Under the pieces are notes generated by a model. It was not told where the DNA came from. It did no database searches and worked only from the letters and a program-made list of their open reading frames with translations. Positions 9,700 through 22,061 of a stretch of DNA of 64,000 nucleotides are shown here, one piece after another. Origin of the DNA: Macrotis lagotis (taxonomy: Eukaryota > Chordata > Mammalia > Peramelemorphia > Peramelidae); NCBI RefSeq assembly GCF_037893015.1, contig NC_133663.1, forward strand, positions 219,507,753-219,571,752, written 5' to 3'. The position numbers and the translations under genes were made by a program. The first letter of the stretch is position 1. Every line of letters begins with the position of its first letter.

Positions 9700-9745
9700 A
9701 GCAAATAAATAAATAAACAAATAAATAAATAAATAAATAAATAAA
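9700..9745. repeat. (AAAT)n microsatellite
   Basis: About ten AAAT/AAAC tetranucleotides; the minus-strand FYLFIYLFI frame is an artefact of it. Confidence 0.95.
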
Positions 9746-11560
9746 ACAAAATAAACACCCTTACAAAAAAACCCTCAAAAATTGCCTTGACATTCAACAA
9801 CTTCAGCATGATCACTTCTTGCTTAGAGTAGGCTCTTCTGCAGCATTGTGTGATTTTAAACTTAAACTTTTTTGAAGTGATTGCTTTGCAAAGTGATTTC
9901 CATAGAAAACATTACGTCAAAAAACTCGATAAACCTTTGGTGTTCCCTGGTGGCAGCTGCCACACAAATATTATGAAACTATTATTAGAAAATTAATCTT
10001 ATAATGACAATTTATCCTACTTACTTAAATGAGACTGTTTTGAAAATATTATTTCTCATATATTTTACATGAACTAAATGAATTGCTAATGAAATGAGAC
10101 AAAGCCATTCTTGAATTAGTTAAAAAGTTAAAGAAATATTTTCTCCAAATAGTGTTTTCTGACTACTTGGTGAATAAGAATGTAAAACTGAATAACCTCT
10201 TTGATTCCAGGGTAAATTAATTTATTTATGGACTTATTGACAGTTTAAGATATCTTAAAAATTCATTTACAGCGGTAGCTATACATTTATCATAATTACC
10301 TCAGAAGCTTTGATACAACAAATATTCTTGTTTTGCTGCTATTCTTGCTGCTGTAGGGAATACAAAAAATACCCTAAAGACATAATTCCTGCCCTAATAT
10401 GAGTAACCATAAAATTGTCACGGTAGGTGGAATATGAACTAAAGAGACAACAGAACTATACAACATGAAGAAATACAGACATATACAGTATGATGAAATG
10501 CTAAATTGTGTGATTCAGATATTTTATAGAAATTCTCAGGAGAAAGAATTCAATGAATGCAAGTATAATTATGGGAAAACTTTATAAAAGAGATTACTCA
10601 GGTCTTGAATAATGACTAGAATTAGGATAGGGAAGACTAAAGGATGTATTTCAAGGAAGAATAACAGACTAAGCAAAGGAATAAGAAAGCTGTGTGTTCA
10701 AGCTGTGTGAAGAGACTGAGGAGAGAATGTTGATTGGAGTAGTGGGTTTGTGTTGGAGAGCATTGAGTTTGGTTAAATAAGGTAGGCCAGTCAATTGAGG
10801 ACTCAGATTGTTTGACTGAGCAACTTAGATTTTTAACCTGTAGATAGTAGGGGGTCACTGAAGTTTTATTGATAGTGCTGTACAATGAGAAAACAAAAAC
10901 AATAAAAATAATATTTTAGGAAGGTTAATTTGAAGGCAGAGAAGATGATGTTCTGAAGATAAGAATTCCAGTGTAGATGCTTTTGCTATAATTCTTCATG
11001 AGGCAGTAGAACTAGGTTATGATGGTGTGATAGAAGAAAAAGGAACTGCTTTTGGAAGAGAAATGGACAACAGATGTTGATTAATCTAATATAGGGAAAG
11101 AAGGAGGAAGTCAAAGAAATATCAAATTGTTAAGACTAGGTGAAATGGTTGTTGCTATTGTAGGTGAAATAGTGGCATTGAAAAGAATGATATTCTTTAG
11201 AATATCCCTGAATATTCCTTTAGAATTTCACCTGAAAAACTTAGTTCTTTCACATATCCATTCTATTTAAGAAATATTGATTTTTAAGTCACAGTATCCA
11301 TGGGAAAATGTCCTATTAACATTTGGAGATTGAGAATTGGAACTTGAATGAGAAGTGAGAATTGACATTGACCTTGAGTACTTGAGTAACTTAAATGAAA
11401 GTCTTAGCTGAACTAAAATGAAAAGTTCTTCAAAGGATAGAGGAAGAAACCAGGATCAGAAAACATGAACTGTGGCTTTGGAAATGATCACAATCAAAGA
11501 ACAAACGAATAAAAAGTAGTCATTGAAGGAGATACTCAGCTTATTGTAGTCCAAAGAGAA
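9746..11560. other. Intergenic DNA with an old non-coding repeat
   Basis: No gene is seen. From about 10350 to 11200 the text (GGGAATACAAAAAATACC, then TAGTAGGGGGTCACTGAAG, then GGAAGGTTAATTTG) resembles an old interspersed repeat of about 1 kb that recurs in pieces at 17330, 25800, 33600 and 54250. I do not know its database name. Confidence 0.45.
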
Positions 11561-11690
11561 CTGAACCAGGAGATATAGTCCTGAGTTCTCATTCTACTTG
11601 AGCCACTAATAAGTTATGTGACCTTGGGTATGTAACTTTAACTCCATTTTTTCATCAGTTTAAGAAAAATAAATTTGGCCATAAAATATT
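11560..11690 (+). repeat. MIR-type CORE-SINE fragment
   Basis: GAGTTCTCATTCTACTTGAG then TGTGACCTTGGGTATGTAAC and TTCATCAGTTTAAG follow the MIR order. Old. Confidence 0.65.
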
Positions 11691-11914
11691 TTAAATTAAT
11701 TTAAACTTTAATGTTCAATGTTCTAGTTGTTGCAGAGAAATAAATAATTAAAAATGGAGGCAACAGAGAAAGAGAATTTTTGCTTCAATATGTTTGGAAG
11801 CAAAAGAAAGTAGGAAAAACTATAGGATTAAGATAAAACAAAGGAATTTTATTAAAAATAAGAAAGGTAACTGAATATCTAAGGTTTAGGATGATGGAAA
11901 TGGATCAATAATTG

Positions 11915-11998
11915 ATCAGTCAATACACAAATATTTCTTAAGTTTCTACTATGAGCCAGACACCAATCTAGGTGCTGGGGAAACATAGTTAAAAAATG
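11915..11998 (+). repeat. Old repeat, 'tactatgagccag' family
   Basis: The TTTCTACTATGAGCCAGACA and GGTGCTGGGGA signature matches the start of the same unnamed repeat seen at 25800, 33600 and 54250. Confidence 0.5.
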
Positions 11999-12017
11999 AG
12001 AGTATGCACACATGTAT

Positions 12018-12022
12018 GTTAA

Positions 12023-12055
<33 letters not shown>

Positions 12056-12145
12056 CACATAAATATATACACACAATATATCTATATATACACATGTGTG
12101 CATTTGATACATATATGTATAAGTGTGTCCTATATATTATATACG
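12018..12145. repeat. (TA)/(ACAT) microsatellite
   Basis: Alternating TA with ACACAT variants; the many I/Y-rich frames on both strands are artefacts. Confidence 0.85.
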
Positions 12146-12149
12146 TATT

Positions 12150-12660
12150 ACTGTTTATGCAAGAGCTTTTTGGAGCCTCAGGTGAGAGTTGGGTGACAGA
12201 TGGATACCAAAGATAGATGAACAGTTCTGAAAAATGCTTGATCAGCCCTTGCACTAGAGGTGTTAGTCCTCATGGCCACACCCTGGTTAACCAGCTGGAC
12301 AGATGGGATAAACCAGGTTGAGGGTAACCCAAAAACCTCAAACTTATCAGAGAGCTTGGGGGATGTCTGCTCTGAACATGTGAAGACTTCCCCCAACACA
12401 ATAGACAAATGACAACAATTTGTTCCAATGTCCCATATAGCATCTCCATTGCTATAGTCAGACATTGAAGATGCCAAGGTCATCTACTGCATCCAGACTT
12501 TTGCTTTGACACTGGACTTTGATGACTCAGGAAGAGAGAAAGTCTGATAACATTTTGTAATTTTGCTTCACTTAAATCTAATACATGTGCAAATCAAGAT
12601 ATCATCCAGAACATCACTGGTCCTCTTTCAAAATGAAGGACAAATATCATATTGTATAAC
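12150..12660 (-). repeat. Unnamed marsupial interspersed repeat, antisense copy
   Basis: Read on the minus strand: AAAGAGGACCAGTGATG, TCTTGATTTGCA, GGATTTAAGTGA, AAGTCCAGTG, GGATGCAGTAGATGACCTTG, GGGGGAAGTCTTCACATG, ACCCTCAACCTGGTTTA. The same motifs in the same order occur on the plus strand at 43690-44110. I recognise it as a dispersed marsupial repeat and cannot assign a name. No long reading frame is conserved between the two copies. Confidence 0.65.
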
Positions 12661-12914
12661 TGAATATATATATATATATATAATACAAACATAAACATAT
12701 GTACATATGCATATCTAAAACCAGAATTGTGTTTCATCAGTGTAAATTGATGGTAGGAAATTCCCCCTATCAGTGTCTCTTCAGCTAATAGTCTGAGAGC
12801 ATTATCTGAGAAATAAAGTGACTTGTCAAGGTCATAAACCTACAGAGTTTGAATTCAGATTATCCTAGTGCCAAGGTTGACTATCTACTAGTTCACGCTG
12901 ATTCTTTAAAATAA

Positions 12915-13280
12915 ATATATGCACTCTGAGGTACCACCTCATACCTCTAAGACTGGCCAATATGATCAGGAAGAACAATGGTCAATGTAGGAAGGGATGT
13001 AGGAAATCTGGGACAATAAATACATTGCTGGTGGAGCTGTGAACTCATTCAACCTTTCTGGAGAGCAGTTTGGAATTACATCCAAAGGACAACAAAAATG
13101 TGCATACCCTTTGATCCAGCAATACCACTACTGGGTCTATACCTTGAAGAGATTATGAAAAAGGGTAAAAACATCACTTGTACAAAAATATTCATAGCAG
13201 CCCTGTTTGTGGTGGCAAAGAATTGGAAATCGAGTGAATGTCCATCAATTTGGGAATGGCTTAATAAACTGTGGTATATA

Positions 13281-13357
<77 letters not shown>

Positions 13358-13802
13358 CTATTGTTCTATTAGGAAACCAGGAGGGATGGGAATTCAGGGA
13401 AGCATGAAAGGATTTGCATGAACTGATGATGAGCAAGATGAGCAGAACCAGAAGAACACTGGACACCCTAACAGCAAAATTAGGGTGATGATCAACCTTA
13501 ATGATTTGCTCATTCCATCAGTGCAAAAATCAGGCATAATTTGGGAGTATCTGTGATGGAGAATACCATCTGTATCCAGAGAAATAACTGTGGAGTTTGA
13601 ACAAAGAACAAAGACCAGAGACTATTACCTTAAATTAAAAAAAAAAACAAACCATTATGATATTATGTAATTTTGATATCTCTTATATTTTATTTTTCTG
13701 CCTTAAGGATATGATTTTTCTCTCATCATATTCAACTTAGATCAGTATATACTATGGAAACAATGTAAACACTAACAGATTGCCTTCTGTGGGGGGGGGG
13801 AG
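12915..13802 (+). mobile_element. LINE-1 3' end (ORF2 C-terminus and partial 3' UTR)
   Basis: Sense L1. It reads CIPFDPAIPLLGLYLEEIM, then FIAALFVVAKNWKSSECPS and EWLNKLWYI, then is interrupted by a (TG)n(AG)n microsatellite at 13280-13354, then YYCSIRKPG. The 3' UTR runs to a G-run at about 13791-13801 where homology with the copies at 2 kb and 20 kb stops; the last 60 or so bases and the poly(A) are missing. Confidence 0.88.
13280..13354. repeat. (TG)n(AG)n compound microsatellite inside L1
   Basis: About 11 TG followed by about 25 AG with one interruption. It sits exactly where other L1 copies have TATATGTATG-like sequence near the end of ORF2. Confidence 0.95.
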
Positions 13803-13869
13803 CGAGTTTAGCTTTTAAGACCTGGATGCAGGCCATCTTTTCAGACTTGTTGAACATTATTTTTGCTCT

Positions 13870-14295
13870 CTCAGTTTACAACCAAACTGACCGTGTCTCT
13901 AGTCTTCACCCATGATACTCCATATTGTTTCATGCCTTTTCATTGGTTGTTCTTCATCCCTAAAATACCCTCCTTCCTTACCTCAGCTACACCAAGTCTT
14001 ACTTTTCCTTTAAGGTACAACTCAAACACAATCTTTTGCATGAAGTCTTTCCTGATCCCTCTAATTTTTGTACCTTCCCTTCTAAATTGCTTTATCTTTA
14101 GCTACTTTTATATATTTGTATTTGTTAACTTCAGATTTATATTATATATGTTTTATATATGCCTCCATTAGAATGTAAGCTCATTTTGAGTGCGATTTCT
14201 TCTTTTACTTGCAGGTTTCCCCATTCCCCCTTGGTCCCCTGGATTAGTAGAGTGCTGGGGACATAGGTATAGTAATTGTTGATTGATTGAAGGTA
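13870..14295 (+). repeat. L2 LINE 3' end
   Basis: L2 signature order: CTTCCTGATCCCTC-like segment, TTAGAATGTAAGCTCATTTTG, then GAGTGCTGGGGACATAGGTA and a TTGATTGATTGA terminus. The 102-residue frame inside is not a gene. Confidence 0.7.
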
Positions 14296-15639
14296 GCACT
14301 TGATCTGAGTCTTAAAGAAAGATGGTGTGAGAGTAAGTATTCCAGTAAAATGGTACTTGCAAGGGCACAGAGATGAGGCATACTTTTATTGCATGCTAGG
14401 TACCTCAAGAAGGTCAAGATTGAACATCTTAGAGAGGAAAAAGATAAATAGGGAGAAATACCTCTCAGGAGTCATAGGATCAGATTCTATAGCACAAAGT
14501 GATTGACAAACAATGATCCAGGGGCCAAGACTAGCCTGCTACTTGTTTTTGTGCTGTCCCCAAGGAAAGGTTAGGTCTATTAAAAATAGTGGGTGTGGTT
14601 CCCTGGGTCATAGTTTCCTAATTTCTGCTTTAGATGACTGCTAGGTTAGGGTGAATTTATATAGGATTTGTTCTATGTCAAACTAAAATTCAAGTCTAGA
14701 GATTGTAAGTAAAGCAGTTCTTTCTAATTCATGTTTATTTGCAGACACTTGCTATTTTGAATAGTGAGGGGGTGGCATAGTGTTTTGTTCATGGAAGATG
14801 CTCACTAAACACAATGGATGAATGAAATATTGCAGACTTAAGCAATTTCTAATAAAAGGAGGCAATGATTGGTGCAAGAGATAGAGACAGAGGTAGAGAG
14901 AAACAGAGACCAACAGACAGACCAGGAAATAGGACACAGAGACAAACACAGAAACTCAAATACAGACACCGAGATAGAGACAGACATTCAGACACAGGAA
15001 GACAGAGACAGAGCATCTAGACTAGTGTCCCAAACCTAGTCTCTTTCTTTTGAGGACTATAATGTCTTCTATACTACTCTAAACTAGGCTTGCTGGAAGG
15101 GACAGGGACAAATGTTATTAGCAGTCAAATCTGCTCACATACTACAAGTAGAGGGTTAAGAATTCAGTGTGACCAAACATAGGCCTCCTGTTCTACACTG
15201 GAATGTGCACTGAAGGACCAGGAAATGTGACAATGACTTAAATAGTTGTAAAGAGAGTATGGAGAGAAACAGCAAGAAGGAGATTTTTACTGTTCAAGAG
15301 TAAAAATGAGTCAACAGAAGATAACTATTAGTACCACAAGCATATACTATTAATTTAGAAAATGGCAAGGTAAAATTCTGTAAGGGAAGTTGATGTAAAA
15401 CCCCAGAAAAAAGTATACATTTAGTCAAGAACCCCCAAAATGGATGAATTCAATAAAAGAAGTGGTGAAACAAGAGTTAAAGAATGAAATTAGAGCCCTT
15501 GGAAAGCTTAACCAAGTTACGAATACTCTGAATAATAATAAAATAGAATGAGTAAAAATCAGTAATTTATTGAGATAAGAATTACTGGAACAACATCAAA
15601 GGAGTGAAAAATTAAACCACCCCACCTGTCTCTGTTCCA
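14296..15639. other. Intergenic DNA, nothing firmly recognised
   Basis: Includes a GACAGAGA-type purine-rich low-complexity zone at about 14875-15012. No gene is seen. Confidence 0.4.
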
Positions 15640-16260
15640 GAGGCTTTCTTCTTATTCTGGCAATACCTTCATCCTTATAGTTGCATTCTCTGACTGTTAA
15701 GTTCCTTCCTGAGCATCCATTTCTGAAAGCCCTCTCAACAACCATCATGATTTCTTCAAACCTGGACCAACTTATGTCTCCCCAGACTCCACCTTACTCC
15801 TTTTCAACATACATATAGATACATATACACATGTGTACTTGCAAACACATCTGCATGCCTATACATACACATTTTATACATGTGCATACATACTTGTGTG
15901 TATGTGTGTGTGTGCAGATGTGTATTGCATGCACACAATACGCATGTCAATTTATATATCTACTTGTCTTTTTGTCTATCTATTTACCTTCCTATCTGTC
16001 TATCTATCTATCTGTGTTGGTCTTTCTACCTGTCTGTCATTCATCTGTCTGTCTATCTATCTACCTGTTTGTCTATCTATCTGTTTATCTATCTTCCCTA
16101 CTTTAATGTAAACTTCTCAAGAGCAGGGACTGTAGGGTTCACTTCCAAGATGAATTATTAACCAAACTTTGCTTATGTTTTAATTGACTGTTTAGTACAG
16201 TACCTAGTACATTGTGATTGTCTAATAATGCTCTCTATATTTATCTGTTTATTAAACATA
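15640..16260 (+). repeat. Old LINE 3' end (L2-like) interrupted by microsatellites
   Basis: The flanks (15640-15800; AATGTAAACTTCTCAAGAGC at 16106, then TAGTACAGTACCTAGTACAT) look like the L2 3' end. Between them lies TATG/TGTG repeat DNA (about 15810-15930) and a (TCTA/TCTG)n tetranucleotide array (about 15955-16095). The three overlapping Leu/Ser/Tyr-rich frames here are microsatellite translations. Confidence 0.6.
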
Positions 16261-16734
16261 GCCATAACATATTTTTTGTGCTTGTTTCTTTTTTAAGTGC
16301 GATTTCTTCCTCCTTCTGACATTCAAGGATATGGATTATACATGGCAAAGGCAGTCCACTAAAAATAGAAATTCAGGAGAATTCCCTGATTCTAACCATC
16401 AACTATAGGACTCAGCTCTAGATCTGGGTCCCTATGATTCAGAGAAATGTCCTCTCCTCAGTGCACTCACTATCACTTGGGTCTTGCTCATTGTTACATG
16501 CTTCACTTGCTTCAATAAAATTCCTAGTGTTGAAATCAATTTGGAATGGTCCATGACTTCTATCTTCATAAAACTGCTATTTCACTGGACTGGAACCAGG
16601 GGTGACAATGTTAATGAGGTCATTTGAGTCACAATTTTCTTCCTAATCAAAGGAACAAAGCAATTATTATTAATCATGCTTAATAGATCAAACATTATTA
16701 AAAACCTATGCTTTCTCTCTCTCTGTCTCTCTTT
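16261..16734. other. Intergenic DNA, nothing recognised
   Basis: No gene or assigned repeat. A short CTCT tract lies at 16712-16735. Confidence 0.4.
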
Positions 16735-17300
16735 TACTCAGATCAAGAGGCATTTTCCAATTGATAAGTGGTCAAATGATATGAATTTGAAACTTTCAAA
16801 AGGGAAAATGCAAAAATTAGATGAAAGGATGTTTAAAAAACAATAATAATAAGAAAAATGAAAATTAAAACAATTTTTAATTTTCACTCCATTCCTATAA
16901 ATTCAAAAAAGATAAATTCTGTAATATCTGTATGGAGACAGGTAAACCTAATGATCTGTTTCAGAGAGCTGTGAAAGTTCAATCATTCTGGAAAATGATT
17001 TGGAATTATATTGTAAAGGTTCCTAAGTTATCCATGTTCCTTGATCCACTGATACCACTATTAGATATTAAAAAGATAGAAGAAATGATCTGGATTCCAT
17101 TTAAGATGCTGGAATATATACATGCATATATACTTACATATATACTGCATTATACAGATATGTTATTTTTTGCAGCATTTTTTCATAACAAAGAATTAGA
17201 AGGAAAGTTTCCATTTAATGGGATAAGACTGCATTAATTATGACATGTGAATATTACAGAATATTATTTTATTATAAAGGGAACCATATGGTGAGATTTA
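16735..17300 (+). mobile_element. Old LINE-1 fragment (ORF2 C-terminal part)
   Basis: Diverged sense L1: CAAGAGGCATTTTCCAATTG, then WKMIWNYIVKVPK, PLIPLLDIKKIEEM and FFAAFFHNKELEGK match the ORF2 C-terminus motifs of the younger copies. Many breaks; a different and older subfamily. Confidence 0.75.
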
Positions 17301-17329
17301 TAAGAAAAAGTACTTTTGATGCTACCTTT

Positions 17330-17640
17330 AACAGATATAGGAAAGGCTGAGAGAAGGGAGATTTTAAGGATAAAAATAATGGGTTTAATCTTAGATTTTT
17401 TTGAGTTTAAAATGTTTATAGGTCATTCAACTTGAAACATCCAACATGTAGAAATGGATTTTAGACAAAAATTCAGGAAAGAAACTGGATCTGGTTATTT
17501 TGATATGGGAGTTATCTGAATAGAGACAATAGTTAAACTGATAGGAACTGATAAAATTATCAAGAGATAAAAGGAAAGAGAAGAGAACCCAAAATAAGAT
17601 CTTGGGGAATATCAACAATTGAAGTATGAAATGGATAATG
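17330..17640 (+). repeat. Unnamed old interspersed repeat, tail part
   Basis: GGTTATTTTGATATGGGAGT, AACTGATAGGAACTGATAAA and AAGATCTTGGGGAATATC follow the order of the tail of the old repeat family noted at 10350 and 54250. Confidence 0.45.
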
Positions 17641-18287
17641 TTAAGAGATCCCCTGAACTTGGCTCTTTGAGTTGTCATATTTTCTAGAAACACTGGATTG
17701 AACATGCCAAATTTGAAGCCCTCATCTTCAGTTGACATAATTTGTTATTTGCACCCAAAGCTGGACTCCATGTCAGTCAAGGTAGGCTCCAATGTGCACC
17801 AAACTGAAAAACTATGTAACTGAGACCCTTGTACATAAGCAGAACTATATCTTCATTGTCTAGCAGTTCTGAAGGGAAAAGAATGCTGCTTTTGCCATTT
17901 TACTTATACATTCACTCCCTTTTGGGAGAGAATTAATCCTTTTCCCACTCCTGCTGTCCTATGCAACTCCCCTTTAGGAAAAGATTGTTGTTGTTCTTCC
18001 TCTCTCCTTCTTGCAATTACATAAATATTCAAGCTTCTGTATAGATTGTGAACTCTTTGCACCTGGAGTTCCATATGCCATGTTCATTTCTCTTGTATTA
18101 ATCCAGTTGAGATACATCTCACAAACCTGGTTTTGTTTTTCATTTGATTAAGAGTAATGATCTTGTAAAGTCTGAGAACCAGCAGTTAGATAGAATGAAG
18201 AATATCAGGGTACTGTGTATTATACATCAGGACATCTTGATGGACATTTCCTTGCTGGGGTATATCTAAAAGGTTTGACTAGTTTTC
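17641..18287. other. Intergenic DNA, nothing recognised
   Basis: No gene or recognised repeat. Confidence 0.35.
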
Positions 18288-18300
18288 TGTCTCAGATCTG

Positions 18301-18467
18301 GGGTTTTTTTTTTTTTTTTTTTTTGCAGTTTTTGCTAGGCAATGGGGTTAAGTGGATTGCCCAAGGCCATACAGCTAGGTAATTATTAAGCGCCTGAGGC
18401 GGATTTGAACTCAGGTATTCCTGACTCCAGGGCCGGTGCTCTAACCACTGCACCACCTAGCCACCCC
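18301..18467 (-). mobile_element. tRNA-derived marsupial SINE
   Basis: A long T-run then GCAATGGGGTTAAGTGGATT, ending CACCTAGCCACCCC. Target duplication TCAGATCTG at 18292-18300 and 18468-18476. Confidence 0.92.
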
Positions 18468-18565
18468 TCAGATCTGTTTTATTAAGAGATCTTAACAAAG
18501 TAGGAGAGAGGGGTGAGGAAATCCCAAAATGCAAGGTCTTTTAGGCACTTTGAAAGGTCTTGTTA

Positions 18566-18724
18566 GGGGCAGCTAGGTGATGTAGTGGTTAGAGCACCGG
18601 CCCTGGAGTCAGGAATACTTGAGTTCAAATCCGACCTCAGACCCTTAATAATTACCTACCTGTGTAGCCTTGGGCAAGCCACTTAACCAATTACTTTGCA
18701 AAAAAAAAAAGAAGAAGAAGAAAG
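18566..18724 (+). mobile_element. tRNA-derived marsupial SINE
   Basis: Head GGGGCAGCTAGGTG and box B-like GTTCAAATCC, ending in an A/GAA tail. Imperfect target duplication AAAGGTCTTGTT / AAAGACCTAGTT. Confidence 0.9.
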
Positions 18725-19034
18725 AAAGACCTAGTTCCTGCCCCTTCATGTCAATTATAGGCTGGAGTCACAATCTAATCAATACCTTGGTCCCTATACA
18801 AGTCCCCTGGCCCTGTTCATTATATTAATGAGCAAGAACAGCTAGATTTCCTTGAGCATGCTCAAGACCCACCTTAGAAAGGTGGGGCACACCTACCTAA
18901 TCTCAGTCTTTGATCAGATTGTGTCTCTTGATTTTAACTCTGGCCCATAGGCAGAGCCCAATCTTTGTAATGTAAACTAAAAATTCACCCTTCACTCACA
19001 TTCTTGTGGAGCCCAAACACCCACATATTCCTCA

Positions 19035-20035
19035 CAACTCAGAAACTACCAAATATTTGGGACTTTATTGTATTGTTGATTATCTAGATTTAAGAGATCA
19101 GTAGAGAAAATGTTAATAATGCAAAATAAATCTAAAAACATGGCATGAATTCTTTTTTTTTTTCTTTTGGAGAACTGATGTTAAGCATTTTACTAACATG
19201 CTCCAGTATGCAAACCATCTTCCTGTTCTCTGTTTTGTTGATCACACATCCTTTAAGATCCAGGCCCCCAAGGGAACATTCCCAACTTTGCAAAATATTG
19301 AACCTGACAAGGAGAAACAAAAACTTTTTTAGAATAGGAGGTGAAGTGGGGGAAATAGTACTGTAAAAAACAAATCCCAAACTGAGCATTTCAATTCCAA
19401 TGATTCTTTTAAAAATATTCCTTCTAAAGAGCAAGGAATGTCTTCACTTAAGAAGATGATACTGAAAAAACTGCAAACAATAGAAAATAAATTAGAGTTT
19501 TATGGAGAGAAGTGTTTTTTTTTAAATACATGTGACTGATAAGTCACATTCCCCCAAGCTGGACATCCCTTGTAATCACTTTAACCTATTTGCAAGGTAG
19601 TAATGGAAATAAGAGGTGTCATCTTTAAGAAAGATGGAGCATTTCTAAATCTGACTATTCATAAAGCAGTTTATTCATCTTCATGTTTTAGCAAGAGCAA
19701 TCATTACAATGAAAAAGAAATCTAAAATATGTGTAATCTCTCTTTTTCTTTCCCTGCCATTGTCTCTCTGTGTCTTCCTCTGGCTCCATTTCTCTCTCCT
19801 TTGTTTCTGTGTCTTTTCTTCTCTCTTTCCTATTGTATTTCCCCAATATTCTGGTATTGTGCATCTATTCATGTTAGAGTCTTGTCTTTTCTATTAAAAT
19901 GTAAACTCTTTTAGGGCAGGCACCTTGTATTTTTCTTAGCAACTCCACTAGGAAGTATACAGCAGGTATCCAGCTAATATTTCTTGACTCTTGAAAGTCT
20001 TCACACATAACTATAATTGCTCTAACTTGGTGCAT
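19035..20035. repeat. Intergenic DNA with an L2 3' end
   Basis: No gene. At about 19800-19995 there is an L2-type terminus (AAAATGTAAACTCTTTTAGGG then GGTATCCAGCTAATATTTC). The rest is unassigned. Confidence 0.5.
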
Positions 20036-20050
20036 CTGATGGGATTTCTT

Positions 20051-21229
20051 TTTTTTTTCTTTTATTAAAGATTTTATTTGAGTTTTACAATTTTTCCCTG
20101 GAATCTTACTTACCTCCCCATCCCCATGGTAAGCAATCTGTCAGTGTTTACTTTGTTTCCATGTTGTACATTGATCAAATTGAGTGTGATGAGAGAGAAA
20201 TCATATCCTTAAGGAAGAAATAAAAAGTATAAGGGATAACAAGATCAGACAATAAGATATCTGGTTTTTTCCCCCTAAATTAAAGGGAATAGTCCTTGAA
20301 CTTTGTTCAAACTCCACAGTTCTTCATCTGGATACAGATGGTGTTCTCCATTGCAGACAGCCCAAAATTGTCCCTGATTGTTGCACTGATGGAATGAGCA
20401 AGTCCATCAAGGTTGATCATCATCCCCATGTTGCTGTTAGGGTGTACAGTGTTTTTCTGGTTCTGCTGGTTACCCTTTTTCATCATCTCTTCAGGGTATA
20501 GACCCAGTAGTGGTATTGCTGGAACAAAGGGTATGCTCATTTTTGTTGCCCTTTGGGCATAGTTCCAAATTTCTCTCCAGAAAGGTTGGTTGAGTTCACA
20601 ACTCCACCAACAGTGTAATAGTGTCCCAGATTTCCCACAGCCCTTCTAACAAAGATCATTTTCCTTTCTGGTCATATTGGCCAGTCTGAGAGGTGTGAGG
20701 TGTTACCTCAGAAAAGCTTTAATTTGTATTTCTCTAATAATTAATTATTTAGAGCAATTTTTCATATGACTATGGATTGCTTTGATCTCCTCATCTGTAA
20801 ATTGCCTTGGCATATCCTTTGACCATTTGTCAATTGGGAAATGGCTTTTTGTTTTAAAAATATGACTCAGTTATCTGTATATTTTAGAAATGAGTCCTTT
20901 GTCAGAATCACTAGTTGTAAAGATTGTTTCCCAATTTACTACATTTCTTTTGATCTTGGCTACAGTGGTTTTATCTGTGCAAAAGCTTTTTAATTTAATG
21001 TAATCGAAATCATCTAGTTCGTTTTTAATGATGTTCTCCATCTCTTCCTTAGTCATAAACTGTTCCCCTTTCCATAGATCTGACAGGTAAACTAGTCCTT
21101 GATCTTCTAATTTGCTTATAGTATTGTTTTTTTATGTCTAAATCCTGTATCCATTTGACTCTTATCTTGGTAAAGGGTGTGAGGTGTTGGTCTAATCTAA
21201 GTTTCTTCCATACTAACTTCCAATTTTCC
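20051..21229 (-). mobile_element. LINE-1 3' portion, 5'-truncated, internal deletion
   Basis: Minus strand L1: ORF2 segments DYIKLKSFCTDKTTV and SDKGLISKIYR, then the C-terminal region, then the 3' UTR to a T-run at 20051. Target duplication TGATGGGATTTCTT at 20037-20050 and 21231-21244. Compared with the 2-kb copy, about 220 bp are missing at about 20470, joining the GTTCTGCT segment directly to ACCCTTTTTCATC. The element carries no nested SINE. Confidence 0.93.
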
Positions 21230-21244
21230 CTGATGGGATTTCTT

Positions 21245-22061
21245 GATCAAGTCCACAGGATCCATTAAGAAAACTTTTCTTCATCCAGAAGACAATTTTT
21301 GAGAAATTTCAATTTTTTTTTCATGATTATGCTGATTCCTCATTTTAAAATCAAAAGAAATAATTACTTGATCCCGAGAACCTCAGTCTTCAAAGAGAAT
21401 GACACCAACAACAGCAACCAATCTTTGCTATATTTATTTGACATCTACTACATTTCCCAAAAAGAAATTGACCCTTCTTCTCTGTCTCTGAATTATTTTA
21501 GAGAACTTGGTTGGGTTTTCAGTGATTTCTATGATTTTCAATTTTGTTTTTATAGAAAATTATTTAAAACATCTACCATTCTTTTCCTAACTGCAGACCT
21601 AGTGCTCTATCAATTATACCACCAAGTTGTAATGTTTTATCAAGAATAAATACCTAAAAATGAAATTTCCTTCTAAAAATATTTATTATCCCAAAATATA
21701 AATTTCAATACAAGTAGTCTCATGCTATTTGTTTAGAAACTCTGAGTTCAATTCTCTCCTCCTTGATCGTAAGTGAAACTTGAATTAACTCATAAAGAGA
21801 AGAATTTTTCCATAAGAATACAAAAGAAAATCACATTGATCCAATCTGGAATTTCTCTTCCTGGTATTCTTGAAAGTTTCAGAGCCTGAACCATGTAAAA
21901 TAACAACTCATTTTCTCTTAAAACATACACAAGTATTTACAAGGTGACATTGGAGGAGGGAAGCAGAGGTGGCTCTCAAGTATTTGACCAAGATAGGTAG
22001 AAAATTTTTTGGTTAGAATCTTGTGTATCCTGAACTGTTATTTTCAGCATAAGATTTTGAG
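21245..22061. other. OR pseudogene upstream region, nothing recognised
   Basis: No gene or named repeat. The last 25 bp carry a splice-acceptor-like TTATTTTCAG (ending 22047), matching the layout of the intact OR. Confidence 0.4.

Larger units (their letters stand above)
18288..19034 (-). mobile_element. Solo LTR of an endogenous retrovirus, carrying two nested SINEs
   Basis: A retroviral LTR fossil in minus orientation, TG...CA ended, with an AATAAA-type signal near its 3' end. It shares extended similarity with the LTR at 22668-23113, so both belong to one family. Two SINEs (18301-18467 and 18566-18724) were inserted into it later, which makes it older than those SINEs. No internal retroviral region is seen next to it. 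The family name is unknown. Confidence 0.65.

Noticed and set aside
13098-13421. 107-residue frame with a Cys/Val and Arg/Glu tail
   Set aside because: L1 ORF2 C-terminus running into a (TG)n(AG)n microsatellite; not a gene.
15831-16161. Three overlapping frames rich in Tyr, Leu and Ser
   Set aside because: Translations of a TCTA/TCTG tetranucleotide microsatellite.
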